Positions 23,192 through 32,189 of a stretch of 64,000 bases of DNA are shown piece by piece. Under the pieces are notes generated by a model, which ran no database searches, had not been told where the DNA came from, and worked only from the letters and a program-made list of their open reading frames with translations. How positions within the stretch are numbered: position 1 is the stretch's first letter; every line of letters begins with the position of its first letter. This stretch comes from Streptomyces sp. R21 (GTDB lineage Bacteria > Actinomycetota > Actinomycetes > Streptomycetales > Streptomycetaceae). The DNA is taken from the NCBI RefSeq assembly GCF_041051975.1, contig NZ_CP163435.1, forward strand, positions 124,001-188,000, in the 5' to 3' direction. Made by a program: the position numbers and the translations under genes.

Positions 23192-24364
23192 ATGCGCACC
23201 ATGTACTTCGACGGCACCCACCGTACCCGCCACCCCGCTCAGACCTGGGCGGCCATCCGCCCGCTCCTTGCCCGGTACGGCATCACGCGCGTCGCCGATG
23301 TCACCGGCCTGGACGACCTGGGCATCCCCGTCACCATGGCCGTCCGTCCTCTGGCCCGGACGCTGTCGGTGGCCCAGGGCAAGGGGCTGACGCTGGATGC
23401 CGCCCGGGTCTCCGGCGCGCTGGAAGCGATCGAGGCATGGCACGCCGAGTGCGCTGTCCCCACCGTCTTCGTGCGCCAGGCCGCGGCCGTGGACCTCGAT
23501 CTGCCGTACGCGGTCACCGACCTGGAGCATCACGCCGGAAGCCTGGTGACGGAGCGGACCTGTATGGACTGGGTCCCGGCCCGGTCAGCCGCGGACGGCG
23601 GCCGGGTCCTCGTTCCCGAGTCCGCGGTGCGGCTGGGCCGCCAGTTGCACGATGACTGGCGTCTTCACCTGCCCAGCGCCTCCACTAACGGTCTAGCCTC
23701 CGGCAACACCCCGAGCGAGGCCATCGTCCACGCGCTGGGCGAGGTCATCGAACGGCACGTCCTCAGCACTGTGACCGACCGGCCGGCCCGAGCCCAGCTC
23801 CTCGACCCGGCGAGCGTCGAGGAACCCCGCCTCGCCACCCTGCTGGAGAAGCTGAGGGCAGCCCGGGTCTGGATGGAGCTGTGGCACCTGCCCAACACCT
23901 TCCAGGTGCCGGTGATGAGCTGCCATCTGTGGCGCGAGGACCAGGCGGCCGTCGTGGCCGGCGGCTCCGGCGCTCACCTGGACCCGGCAGTCGCTCTGTC
24001 CCGGGCGATCACGGAGGCGGCGCAGACCCGGCTGACTCTGATCACCGGCACCCGCGAGGACACCGCCCCGGCCGCCTACCGCTGCGGTAGCCACCACGGC
24101 CCCCGGCCGGCCACGCTTGCGGCGCTCCCCTGGCCCGACGCCACCCGGCACTACTCCGAGCCGGTGGCCGACCACGAGGAACAGGCTGCCCTGCTCACGG
24201 CCCGGATCACCGACGTCACGGGGACCGCGCCGCTGGTGGTCGACCTGACCTGGGGGCCGCACAGCCAGACCGAGATCAGCGCCGTCAAGGTCCTCGCCCC
24301 CGGCCTGCGCTACGACACCCGCCACACCGTCCCCCGCCCACGACCGGGCACGGAGGCAACATGA
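23192..24364 (+). CDS. YcaO-domain protein (peptide cyclodehydratase/thioamidation type)
   Basis: 390 aa from ATG 23192 with GGAGG at 23182-23186. YcaO signatures: KGLTLDAARVSGALEAIEAW (residues ~64-83) carrying the Mg-ATP-binding Glu residues, SEAIVHALGEVIERHVL (~175-191), and ALSRAITEAAQTRLTLITG (~268-287). It lacks an N-terminal E1-like or ocin-ThiF partner domain, as in standalone YcaOs that work with TfuA. It would activate a peptide amide by ATP-dependent phosphorylation. Its stop overlaps the TfuA start (ATGA), implying translational coupling. Confidence 0.93.
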   Translation: MRTMYFDGTHRTRHPAQTWAAIRPLLARYGITRVADVTGLDDLGIPVTMAVRPLARTLSVAQGKGLTLDAARVSGALEAIEAWHAECAVPTVFVRQAAAVDLDLPYAVTDLEHHAGSLVTERTCMDWVPARSAADGGRVLVPESAVRLGRQLHDDWRLHLPSASTNGLASGNTPSEAIVHALGEVIERHVLSTVTDRPARAQLLDPASVEEPRLATLLEKLRAARVWMELWHLPNTFQVPVMSCHLWREDQAAVVAGGSGAHLDPAVALSRAITEAAQTRLTLITGTREDTAPAAYRCGSHHGPRPATLAALPWPDATRHYSEPVADHEEQAALLTARITDVTGTAPLVVDLTWGPHSQTEISAVKVLAPGLRYDTRHTVPRPRPGTEAT

Positions 24365-25728
24365 GCGTCCACGTCTTCGCCGGCCCGACCGTCACAGCCG
24401 CCCGCATCCAGCAGCTACTCCCGGCCGCGGCCATCCACCCGCCCATCCAGCACGGCGACCTCTTCCGCCTCCCGCTGCACCCCGGCGACACCGTGCTGAT
24501 CCTCGACGGACTGTGGCACCACAGCGCGCCGGTCCGGCACAAGGAGATCCTCGCCGCCCTCGACGAGAACATCACCGTCGTCGGCGCGTCCAGCATGGGC
24601 GCCCTGCGCGCCGCCGAGCTCCACCCCTACGGCATGATCGGCATCGGCCAGATCTACCGCGACTACCGCAGCGGCATACTCGACGCCGACGACGAAGTCG
24701 CCCTCGCCCAAGGCCCCGACGGTCAGGCGCTGTCCGAGCCGTTGGTGAACCTGCGGGCCCAACTGCACCGGGCAGCCGACGCCGGCCAGATCACCCGTGC
24801 GCATGCCCAGGCGCTGACCGCCCTGGCCCGCGCCCTGCCGTACCCCCGCCGCTCCTGGAAGGCGCTCGGCCACGCCGCCGCAGCGGCTGGCGCCGGCCTG
24901 CCCGAGGCGCACGCTCGGGCCGACACGCACCGGCGCGAGCACCCTTGGGATCAGAAGCTCCAAGACGCCCAGGACGCGCTTGCCGCCCTCTCGGACTCAA
25001 CCGCCCTGCCGGAGACCGCCGTTCAGACTCCCGAAGGCGGCGGTAGCTGGCGGACGGAGTTGTGGCGCACGAGCTTCGTGCGCCACTGGAGCGCCGCCTA
25101 CCGTGGATGCGGGCCCGGTTGCCTCCCGTTCCTCGCGCTGCTGCAGCACCAGCAGCTCTACGACCCGGCGTTCGCCGACCGGTGGCGGACGCGGATCCTC
25201 GCCCACCTGGGTCAGCCCGTCGAGGACCTGGCCCTCCGGATCGGCCTGGACCCGGCCAACCTCGACCCCGGACAGCTCGCTCACTGGCTGACGCCGGCCG
25301 AGCAGCACCTACTGGACCGACACGAGATCCTCATCCGCATCCTGGTGCGCTCCGCGCGGCTGGACGGCGCCTGGACTGCATGGCCCTCCTCCCGAAAGGA
25401 AGCCGGACCGCTCCTGGACCATGACTCCGGCACCGAGGCCGCCGTGGCCGACGCCCTGACCGTCAACGCCGCCGTCGAAGCCGCCGACATCCGTCACACC
25501 GTGGACCACTTGGACCCGGCCCGAATCGCCGCCCACCTGCTCAACACCTGGCAACTGCCAGCAGACGCGAAGCGAGTTACCCGAGACGCGGCCGCCAGGG
25601 ACCGCGCCTTCCGCGATTTCGCCGCCGCCGTGGACACCGCCCGGAACTTCTACCTCGCAGCCGTCACCTCCTCCCGCGCCCCGGCCGCAGAACGTTCGAC
25701 CGGCGCCAGCGCCAGCGCCCGGATCTGA
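24361..25728 (+). CDS. tfuA: TfuA-like protein, YcaO partner in thioamidation
   Basis: 455 aa. The first ~230 residues are a textbook TfuA domain: VHVFAGPTVTAA, HPPIQHGDLFRLP, VLILDGLWHHSAPVRHKEIL, VVGASSMGALRAAELHPYGM and GQIYRDYRSG. Residues ~240-450 are an added helical domain of unknown function. TfuA proteins partner with YcaO, probably delivering sulfide for backbone thioamides as in the archaeal McrA and actinobacterial thioamide pathways. Starts in the YcaO stop codon. Its 3' end overlaps the convergent MFS gene by 79 bp. Confidence 0.93.
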   Translation: MSVHVFAGPTVTAARIQQLLPAAAIHPPIQHGDLFRLPLHPGDTVLILDGLWHHSAPVRHKEILAALDENITVVGASSMGALRAAELHPYGMIGIGQIYRDYRSGILDADDEVALAQGPDGQALSEPLVNLRAQLHRAADAGQITRAHAQALTALARALPYPRRSWKALGHAAAAAGAGLPEAHARADTHRREHPWDQKLQDAQDALAALSDSTALPETAVQTPEGGGSWRTELWRTSFVRHWSAAYRGCGPGCLPFLALLQHQQLYDPAFADRWRTRILAHLGQPVEDLALRIGLDPANLDPGQLAHWLTPAEQHLLDRHEILIRILVRSARLDGAWTAWPSSRKEAGPLLDHDSGTEAAVADALTVNAAVEAADIRHTVDHLDPARIAAHLLNTWQLPADAKRVTRDAAARDRAFRDFAAAVDTARNFYLAAVTSSRAPAAERSTGASASARI

Positions 25729-26978
25729 GGCAGCAGCAGCGGCGCCACCATCGCCGCGCCGATCACCACCGCGCCGGCCCCCAGCGTCACGCGGAGCCCG
25801 AACACTGCCGCCAGCGGCCCGGCAGCCAGGTAGCCAAGCGGCACGGGCAGAAGCTGCCCCAGTGTCGAGTAGGAGGTGACGCGGCTGAGCCGGTCGGACG
25901 GGATGCGCTCCTGCACCAGGCTCGCCCACATCGTCATGCTCAGAGCCAGCCCCGTACCTGCCGTCGCGGTCGCCGCCGCCAGCACAGGAACAGGGGCGGT
26001 CAGAGCCATCGCGGCCAGCGGCAAGGCCATGGAACCGGTGCCCCCGCACACCAGCAGCCCGACCAGGGACGGCCGCCACACCAACGCCACCGCCGCCCCG
26101 ACGATCAGACCCGCGGTGAAGGCGCTGACGACGAAGCCCCACGGCCTGGCACCGCCCAGATAATGCTGCCCGTAGACGGGGCCGAGCATCTGGTAGCCGA
26201 CCAGCCACACCGGCACCACCACCGCGCCCTGGAGCACCATCACCCACAGCCAGCGACGTGCCGCGAAGTCACCCCAGCCCTGCCGCAGGTCGCGCACGAA
26301 GCCGCTGCGGATCTTCGCCTTTGTGGGCTTGAGGCCCAGGTGCGCGCACAGCAGCGCCGCCACCGCGAACGTCACTGCGTCCCAGCCGATGACCCAGCTC
26401 GGGCCGAAGGCCGAAACCAGGACGCCGCCCAGTGCTGGGCCGGCGACCTTCACCACGTTCTGCCCCACCTTCAACAGGGCGTTGGCCTGGTGCCGCATCT
26501 CGACAGGCACGACCTCGACGACGACTCCGCCGGCCGCTGGGGTGAAGAATGCGGCGGCGGCGCCGCAGAGCGCGGACATGACGACCAGGTGCCACACATG
26601 CGCCGCACCGGCCAGAAGCAGCACGGCGGCTGCGGCCTCCGCGACGGCGGAGACCACGTTGGCCCACAGCATCACGCTCGCCCTCGACCAGCGATCGGCA
26701 ACCACCCCACCGACCAGCAGGAGCAGGATCTGCGGCGCCATCCCCGCGGCGAGCACCAGGCCCAGAGCGGTGGCCCCACCGCCGAGGTGGAGCACGGCGA
26801 AGGCCAGTCCGATCGGGGACACCGCGGAGCCGGTCCACGACAGCATCCGTGCGATGACATGGCGGCGGTAGGACTTGATCGCCAGCGGCGCACCCACGGC
26901 ACGCAGGCGGACGGTCCACCCTATGCGCGCCACCGTCGAAGAAGCCGTCTGGCGACGTGGTGCCCATAGACCGCGCAT
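25650..26978 (-). CDS. MFS transporter, probable exporter of the cluster
   Basis: 442 aa from ATG 26978 with GGCGGAG upstream. About twelve hydrophobic segments; the TM2-TM3 loop carries GGVVADRWSRASVM, the MFS motif A form of the EntS/Tet-like exporter group. Convergent with TfuA, overlapping by 79 bp at the 3' ends. As the only transporter in the cluster it is the likely export or self-resistance function for the modified peptide; this is inferred from position. Confidence 0.88.
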   Translation of the reverse strand: MRGLWAPRRQTASSTVARIGWTVRLRAVGAPLAIKSYRRHVIARMLSWTGSAVSPIGLAFAVLHLGGGATALGLVLAAGMAPQILLLLVGGVVADRWSRASVMLWANVVSAVAEAAAAVLLLAGAAHVWHLVVMSALCGAAAAFFTPAAGGVVVEVVPVEMRHQANALLKVGQNVVKVAGPALGGVLVSAFGPSWVIGWDAVTFAVAALLCAHLGLKPTKAKIRSGFVRDLRQGWGDFAARRWLWVMVLQGAVVVPVWLVGYQMLGPVYGQHYLGGARPWGFVVSAFTAGLIVGAAVALVWRPSLVGLLVCGGTGSMALPLAAMALTAPVPVLAAATATAGTGLALSMTMWASLVQERIPSDRLSRVTSYSTLGQLLPVPLGYLAAGPLAAVFGLRVTLGAGAVVIGAAMVAPLLLPQIRALALAPVERSAAGAREEVTAAR

Positions 26979-27192
26979 GATCCAACTCCGCCTGGGAAAG
27001 CCGCAACCCCCAGCGCTGAGTCGTCACCGGGGACAAGGCAAAACCCTATGGGCATCTTGGAGATCGCCGGGCACGGAAGCATCTTCCGTACGCCCCATGC
27101 AGGATCGCCTCTCCACGCACATCCGGCCCCCACAACCCCTCAGCGTCGAGACAGGGGGAAGAGTCAACGGGGCCTGGAATTGGTAGGCCCCT

Positions 27193-27342
27193 TTGGTCCT
27201 CGACCTCCCGGTGTGGCACAAGCTCTGTGCTGAGAATGGCTTCGCCATCGCCACAACGGACACCCTCCGCGACCCGCGCATCGCACACGAACTACCCATC
27301 GCCACAAACGTGTTCAGCGCCGTGCGATGTCCGGCAACCTAG
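27193..27342 (+). pseudogene. short gene fragment of unknown family
   Basis: A 49-codon stretch reads LVLDLPVWHKLCAENGFAIA, then LRDPRIAHELPIATNVF and ends at TAG 27340-27342. Composition is protein-like, but a stop lies directly before it and there is no ribosome-binding site. Probably the C-terminal remnant of a deleted gene. The rest of 26979-27380 shows no gene. Confidence 0.35.
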
Positions 27343-27385
27343 AACCGCACCTGCACGAACCGAGGGGCTACAGACGCCCCACAAA

Positions 27386-27432
27386 AAAGCGGTGGCCCCC
27401 CTCTCTCTTGGTCAGAGGAGGACCACCGCTTT
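27386..27432 (-). terminator. Rho-independent terminator of the DUF397 operon
   Basis: AAAGCGGTGG (27386-27395) pairs exactly with CCACCGCTTT (27423-27432), with further pairing inside. On the minus strand the stem is followed by a T-run (A-run at 27383-27388 on the plus strand). It lies 20 bp after the DUF397 stop. Confidence 0.85.
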
Positions 27433-27451
27433 CGTCGTACCGACGGATAAG

Positions 27452-27673
27452 TCAGGCAGTGATACCACTGATGAACGCCCCGAACGCCTCGCTGGAGACG
27501 CGGAACGCCGGGCCCGCCTCGACCTTCGAGTCACGGACACCGACCTGCCCGGTCAGGTCGGCGACCTCGACGCAGTTGCCACCTCCCTGATCCGAGTAGG
27601 ACGACTTGCGCCATGCTTCCTCCGGAGCCACGTCAATGGAGCGGAGGGCCTTGCTGATATGAGTCATTTCCAC
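27452..27673 (-). CDS. DUF397 domain-containing small protein
   Basis: 73 aa from ATG 27673 (27667 also possible). The hallmark WRKSSYSDQGGGNCVEVADL is followed by VGVRDSKVEAGPAFRVSSEA and FGAFISGI, the complete DUF397 core. Its start overlaps the stop of the XRE gene by 10 bp. DUF397 proteins act with WhiJ-like XRE regulators in Streptomyces differentiation and antibiotic control; BldB is a relative. Confidence 0.93.
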   Translation of the reverse strand: MEMTHISKALRSIDVAPEEAWRKSSYSDQGGGNCVEVADLTGQVGVRDSKVEAGPAFRVSSEAFGAFISGITA

Positions 27674-28563
27674 AGTTCCTCTTCGAGGTCCTTAAGTATG
27701 CGCAGCGTCTCGGACGGTCCGGGAGCCGCTTTCACCATGGCTGCAAACTGCCTGGCGAACTGCCCAACATCGGCCGGCTTCGACCACATGGTCACTGACC
27801 GGTAGCCGTCGGACTGAACTACAGGCTCCAACGCCTCAAACTCCAGCAACGTGAAGTTGAAGCCAGCACGGTAGGTAGGCAGGTCTTCGGGAATGATCTG
27901 GACGTCCACGTTTTCCAGACCACTGAGGCGGATGATTTCCGCGTACTGTCGACGCATCACCTCAGGTGATCCCACGCACGTGCGCAGCGTGTTTTCCGTC
28001 AGGATGATGTGCACTTCACGGTCGTCGACCAAGAGTTCCTTGCGCTCCATACGTGCCTGAATGCTCCGCTGGACCGCTTCGGTTGTCCGTTCCTCCACGA
28101 TCTTCGCTGAGCCCATCAGCGCATGGGCGTAGTCCTCGTGCTGCAGAAGGCCATGGACGACATTGTTCTCGTAGCCCCGGATGCGGACAGACGCCTGCTC
28201 CAGACCGAGGAAGCGCAGCATGCCAGAGGGGAGGAACGCACGGTACGACGTGATCGGCTCGACCTTCAGCGAGTCCAGATGCATCTGCTTCAGATCGTCG
28301 CGCGCCTGCTCGTCCCCGACGCCGTACTCGTCGAGCAACGCCTCAAGATCCATCAACTTTGGCAGCGGGATCTCACCCGCCTCGATGCGACTGAGCTTTG
28401 ATCGAGAGAACCTCAGCCTGGTCGAAACAGCTTCGGCTGTCCACTTCGATCCTTCGTCTGAGTTCTGGCCCTCTTCTGCCAGTTTCTTCTTCCGTTCGCG
28501 CAGCGTGCGGAGCTCTGTCCCGAGCGCGACGCGCATGTAGGTCGAACCTCGTCGTGCGGCCAC
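27664..28563 (-). CDS. WhiJ-like XRE regulator with DUF5753 domain
   Basis: 299 aa. GTG 28563 is chosen for its GAGGGG site and the standard AARRGSTYMRVALGTEL opening, although the frame stays open upstream. HTH at about residues 10-85 contains a charged insert (RERKKKLAEEGQNSDEGSKW) before SRLRFSRSKLSRIE-type helices. The DUF5753 domain (~95-290) includes RGYENNVVHGLLQHEDYAHA and VDVQIIPEDLPTY. It forms a unit with the DUF397 gene downstream and the divergent anti-sigma-like gene at 28966. Confidence 0.9.
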   Translation of the reverse strand: MAARRGSTYMRVALGTELRTLRERKKKLAEEGQNSDEGSKWTAEAVSTRLRFSRSKLSRIEAGEIPLPKLMDLEALLDEYGVGDEQARDDLKQMHLDSLKVEPITSYRAFLPSGMLRFLGLEQASVRIRGYENNVVHGLLQHEDYAHALMGSAKIVEERTTEAVQRSIQARMERKELLVDDREVHIILTENTLRTCVGSPEVMRRQYAEIIRLSGLENVDVQIIPEDLPTYRAGFNFTLLEFEALEPVVQSDGYRSVTMWSKPADVGQFARQFAAMVKAAPGPSETLRILKDLEEELWK

Positions 28564-28965
28564 CCGTCCCCTCGTTTCAGTACGCAGTCCATCAGATGGA
28601 AACCCCTGCCTGGTGACAGGGGACGTCTGTCCTCCAGTTGAGGGCTCCAGTCCGCCAGATCGTGAACTCTGTCCGGAGTCTGGCATGCCCTGTCCTTCAT
28701 GCAACACCCGCTGTCGGTTAACTGGCACTTGCCAATTCACCTCCGCCTGAGCGTTCTCTTGAATGTTAACTGGAGCGTGCAGCACGCTAGTTGAGCGCAC
28801 TGATCGGAGACATCGCTTCCAGGCAACACGTGGGGCGCAGTCCCCTTCTGCGCCTGTTCCGTGCGGTCCCGGCGACTTGTCGGCCCTCGCCGCGGTGGAT
28901 GGCCGCCCCCGCTTGGCATCAGAACCGTACGGGCAACGCACTTCCCCAGAAACCGGAGGACTGGC
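28564..28965. promoter_or_regulatory. divergent promoter region with GTTAACTGG repeats
   Basis: The direct repeat GTTAACTGG occurs at 28717-28725 and 28765-28773, 48 bp apart. The first copy runs into TGGCAcTTGCCA (28723-28734), a near-palindrome. Being relatively AT-rich and placed between the XRE and ATPase genes, these are candidate operators for the WhiJ-like regulator. No gene is seen in this stretch. Confidence 0.5.
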
Positions 28966-29418
28966 ATGACATCGACTGCGGTACATGCGCGGACGAGCGC
29001 CAACCTCCATGCCGTGCACGCCGGAATCGAGATCTCCATCGAGCGCGATCCCGCCTCCGCCCCAGAGCAGCTCACCGCGTCAGACGCTGCATGGCCCGCT
29101 CGGCTCCGCCGCATTGTCCGTGCCGCACTGAACCTCTGGGGCCGACCCGACCTTGCTGAGACCGCGGAGCTGCTCACCACGGAGCTGGTCACCAACGCGT
29201 TCCGCCACGGCACCGGTCCCGACGTCGGCTTCCGCCTCTACCTCTGCGGCGACCACCTGGTAATCGAGGCCCGGGACGGCTCCCCAGCTCTGCCTCAACT
29301 GCGCTCTGCCAGCCCCGATGACGAGAACGGTCGCGGTCTGTTTCTCGTCAACGCCATGGCCGACGCCTGGGGTACCAGCCTCGACGGCACAACGACCTGG
29401 TGCTCACTCTCCCTCTGA
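28966..29418 (+). CDS. ATP-binding anti-sigma-type (HATPase) protein
   Basis: 150 aa from ATG 28966 with CCGGAGGA upstream. Bergerat-fold motifs: N-box in LLTTELVTNAFRHG, G1 in VIEARDGSP, and G2 in DDENGRGLFLVNAMADAWG, ending WCSLSL. This is the stand-alone kinase-like domain of RsbW/AbaA-type regulators. Divergent from the WhiJ-like regulator, completing a triad often found near differentiation and antibiotic control genes. Confidence 0.92.
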   Translation: MTSTAVHARTSANLHAVHAGIEISIERDPASAPEQLTASDAAWPARLRRIVRAALNLWGRPDLAETAELLTTELVTNAFRHGTGPDVGFRLYLCGDHLVIEARDGSPALPQLRSASPDDENGRGLFLVNAMADAWGTSLDGTTTWCSLSL

Positions 29419-29436
29419 AAAGGACCCGACGCTCCC

Positions 29437-30099
29437 ATGAACCCCGTCACTCCACCCGTTCCCGTCTTACGCGAATACCCCGCCTTTGGCCTGCCCGGCA
29501 ACGCCAGCGCCCCCGCCCGGGCTCGGACGCTCGCGAGCGCGGCTCTCATCCAGGCCGCCGAACGGCAGCACACGAGCCTGCCCGGCGAGAAGCTGGCCGC
29601 CACGTTGGTGCACACGCTGGCGAAGGAGGTGATGAGCCTCAACCAGCAGGTCGCCGAGCTCGACAAGGCCATCGAGGCCCGGTTTCGCGACCACCACACC
29701 TTTGAGGTGATCACCAGCGTGCCCGGCCTGGGCGTCATCCTCGGCGCCGAGTTCCTCGCAGCCACTGGCGGTGACATGACTGTCTTCGGCACCGCCGACC
29801 GCCGCGCTGGCTTCGGCGGCGTCGCCCCGGTGCCCCGCGATTCCGGGAAGCTGAGCGGGAACCTGCGCCGCCCGCAGCGATACAACCGCCGCCTCCAACG
29901 CGTTTTCTACACCTCGGCGTTGTTCAGCATCCGCCACTGCGAGGAATCCCGGCGCTTCTACGATCGCAAACGTGCCGAAGGCAAGCGCCATACCCAGGCC
30001 GTCCTGGCTCTCGCTCGCCGCCGCGTCAACGTCCTCTGGGCCCTCCTGCGAGACGGACGGCGCTACGAGCCAGCTCCGCCGGCAAGGGCTGCCGCATAG
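29437..30099 (+). pseudogene. IS110-family transposase C-terminal fragment
   Basis: From about codon 25 the frame reads LPGEKLAATLVHTLAKEVMS, IEARFRDHHTFEVITSVPGL, GVILGAEFLAATGGD, FGGVAPVPRDSG and HCEESRRFYDRKRAEGKRHT, the transposase_20 domain of IS110/IS1111. The N-terminal DEDD catalytic domain is missing. The first ~22 residues (MNPVTPPVPVLREYPAFGLP) look like the start of another gene, perhaps the fourth member of the upstream operon, into which the IS fragment was joined. Confidence 0.8.
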
Positions 30100-30147
30100 G
30101 AAGGGACGCGACACGCTGCGCGCGGCCAGGTGGTCTGACCGACCCCG

Positions 30148-30585
30148 TCAGACCAGGCAAAACTCGTTACCTTCCGGGTCTGCCATCACCACGTGATCCG
30201 GCCTGCCCTGCAACTCGTCCTCGCGGACCACGGTCGCGCCCGCAGCGGTCAACCGCTCCACCGCCTCGACCACGCGCGGCCAGCGCACCTCCCACGGGGT
30301 TTCACGGCCGCCACCAACTCGCACGTCGATGTGCAGCCGGTTCTTCGCCACCTTCGGCTCCGGCACCTTCAGGAAGGACAAGGTGGGGCCCACTCCGTCC
30401 GGATCTGAGAGGTACGCCCCGTCATCCCACTCGTCCTCCGGAACCTCATGATGCGAGAACCACTCCTCCCAGCTCCCGAACCCTGCGGGCGCGGGCTTCT
30501 CCTCGTAGCCCAACGCCAGCGCCCAGAACGCGGCCAGCTTCCCCGGGTACGCGCAGTCGATCGTCAAGCTCCACTCGGTCCCCAT
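30148..30585 (-). CDS. VOC family (glyoxalase-like) protein
   Basis: 145 aa from ATG 30585 (GGGAGGG upstream). Two beta-alpha-beta-beta-beta halves: SLTIDCAYPGKLAAFWALAL at the start and NRLHIDVRVGGGR, then HVVMADPEGNEFCLV at the end. The His and Glu positions typical of VOC metal sites are present (HID, NEFCLV). Function is unspecific; homologues include resistance and glyoxalase-like proteins. Monocistronic. Confidence 0.87.
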   Translation of the reverse strand: MGTEWSLTIDCAYPGKLAAFWALALGYEEKPAPAGFGSWEEWFSHHEVPEDEWDDGAYLSDPDGVGPTLSFLKVPEPKVAKNRLHIDVRVGGGRETPWEVRWPRVVEAVERLTAAGATVVREDELQGRPDHVVMADPEGNEFCLV

Positions 30586-30774
30586 GAGCCCTCCCCAGTC
30601 GGATGAACGGACTGTACTGCGCACCTCCGACACCTCCTGCCCGCTGCCTCAAGCGTGCGCCGCGGCTTGACGAACGGCATTAGGAATCGACGGCACACGC
30701 TCAAGATCCGCTAGCACAGGACAGTCGGCCGTCCCGTGTCACAACGTAGGGAACTTGATCGGCGATGGCGGGTC

Positions 30775-31302
30775 TCACGGGAGCTGGAGGTCTTGACGGA
30801 TCTTGTCTCGGAGCAGGTCGACGTGCCGGGCGAGAGTCTCTCGGTCTTCGGCAAATCGCCTGTGATACGTCCCTACAGCCGAGTCCCCACGCTCAGCCAG
30901 CTCCAGCCAGATGTCGGCGTCGGCAACGACTTGCTTCGCGCTCGCAAGCAGGGCGGTTACGGCTTCGACGACCTGGTTGGGTGCTTCCAGATCGACGACC
31001 CGGGCTCGTTCCAGAAGGACCTCCTCTGCAGATCGAAGGTCTACAACTCCGCGCTGTACCGGTTCCACCTGGCTTCCGCCAAGAAATGGCGACACGGAAC
31101 GAGCCTCGGCCTGGAAGTGGTGAGCTGCGCCCATGAACGCCACGTAGGCATCCCGGCGTAGCTGACGACGCCACTGTGCATGGGTTCCTGCCAGTTGGTC
31201 TTGTGACTGCCGTCGGAGTGCTGCCCCAGAGACCAACCCCGAGATCACAGCTCCTAAAACACCAACGCCGGCGCCCGCGACCGCAGCCCACCCCTGATCC
31301 AT
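30775..31302 (-). CDS. conserved hypothetical protein with N-terminal membrane helix
   Basis: 175 aa from ATG 31302. One transmembrane segment (AVAGAGVGVLGAVISGLVSG, residues ~5-25) is followed by a long helical cytoplasmic domain (RRQLRRDAYVAFMGAAHHFQ; ERARVVDLEAPNQVVEAV; RFAEDRETLARHVDLLRDKI). No enzyme motif. The general form occurs as single-gene families in Streptomyces accessory regions. Confidence 0.7.
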   Translation of the reverse strand: MDQGWAAVAGAGVGVLGAVISGLVSGAALRRQSQDQLAGTHAQWRRQLRRDAYVAFMGAAHHFQAEARSVSPFLGGSQVEPVQRGVVDLRSAEEVLLERARVVDLEAPNQVVEAVTALLASAKQVVADADIWLELAERGDSAVGTYHRRFAEDRETLARHVDLLRDKIRQDLQLP

Positions 31303-31892
31303 GTCGGCATTATCCGAGGCAAGCAGGCGACGCGTCGGCACTCCATGCCGATCTCACACCTCCGGGAACCCCACGCTTGGCGCCGGACCGGGTCTTGGCG
31401 GGTCTCTGATCAGCGCGACCAATCTTCGATGGCCCGAACTTGTGTCCGCTCACGTTTCGGTGGCCCGACGACAGCACCGCACTGACCGCGTCGATGGCCT
31501 ACTGGTCGCAGCACCGCGGCGAGTACCGCCTCGTGTACACGGCAGAGTCCTGCGCCCTGGCCGACCTGCGGACGCCCACCCGGTTTCGACCGCGGACCCT
31601 GCAAGAACAGGCACAAGGTCGAGTGCCGGATCGATCTGTTGAAGCAGGCCACAAGCGTGGCTACGAGGGCCGTGCTGGCCGCCCCCTCACCAGATGCTTT
31701 GTCACCCTCGCCGACGAGACCGCCGACCACCAAGGCAGCGGGCAGGCCTGGCCGGGCCGACATCCCGCAAGAGCGGAGCGGGGTCACGGCACGGAATCGG
31801 AGAGATGAATCAGGACACGGTCCCGAAAATCTGGGAGGGGAGGTACCCGTTTCGCCGGTGGCGAGCGATGTATGCGGCGATGCTGTCGGGAA
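31303..31892. other. 590 bp without a supportable gene
   Basis: Frames on both strands are long but lack plausible starts. One plus-strand segment at about 31495-31570 (MAYWSQHRGEYRLVYTAESC) looks coding and may be a remnant. The promoter for the operon at 31893 should lie near the right end. Confidence 0.35.
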
Positions 31893-32189
31893 ATGAAGGC
31901 GAGGCACAACGTGCTCGATTCGGTAGGTCCTCAGGAGATCGCATCGGCGCTCACCGGGATGCTGGCCCTGGGCGCGCTGGCGATCCGGGTGAGCGGCCGG
32001 GTGAGGCTCGCGCGGGAACAGCGGCAGGCGATCACCGCCGTGACCGCAGCGGTCGCCGCCACCGGACGCACGGCGCGCATCCGACACCGTTGCGCCGGCG
32101 CCCAGTGGTCGCTGGAGGTTGGCAACAGCCCTGTCCCCGATGAGGCGTTGCGGCCGCCGGGCCGTGCGGCGGGTGACCTCGACAGGTGA
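31893..32189 (+). CDS. small membrane-associated hypothetical protein
   Basis: 98 aa from ATG 31893. A hydrophobic segment (EIASALTGMLALGALAIRV) precedes a basic helix and RTARIRHRCAGAQWSLEVGN. The stop overlaps the GTG of the sigma factor gene (GTGA), so the two are translationally coupled. It could be a membrane partner or anti-sigma-like modulator; this is inferred from position only. Confidence 0.6.
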   Translation: MKARHNVLDSVGPQEIASALTGMLALGALAIRVSGRVRLAREQRQAITAVTAAVAATGRTARIRHRCAGAQWSLEVGNSPVPDEALRPPGRAAGDLDR

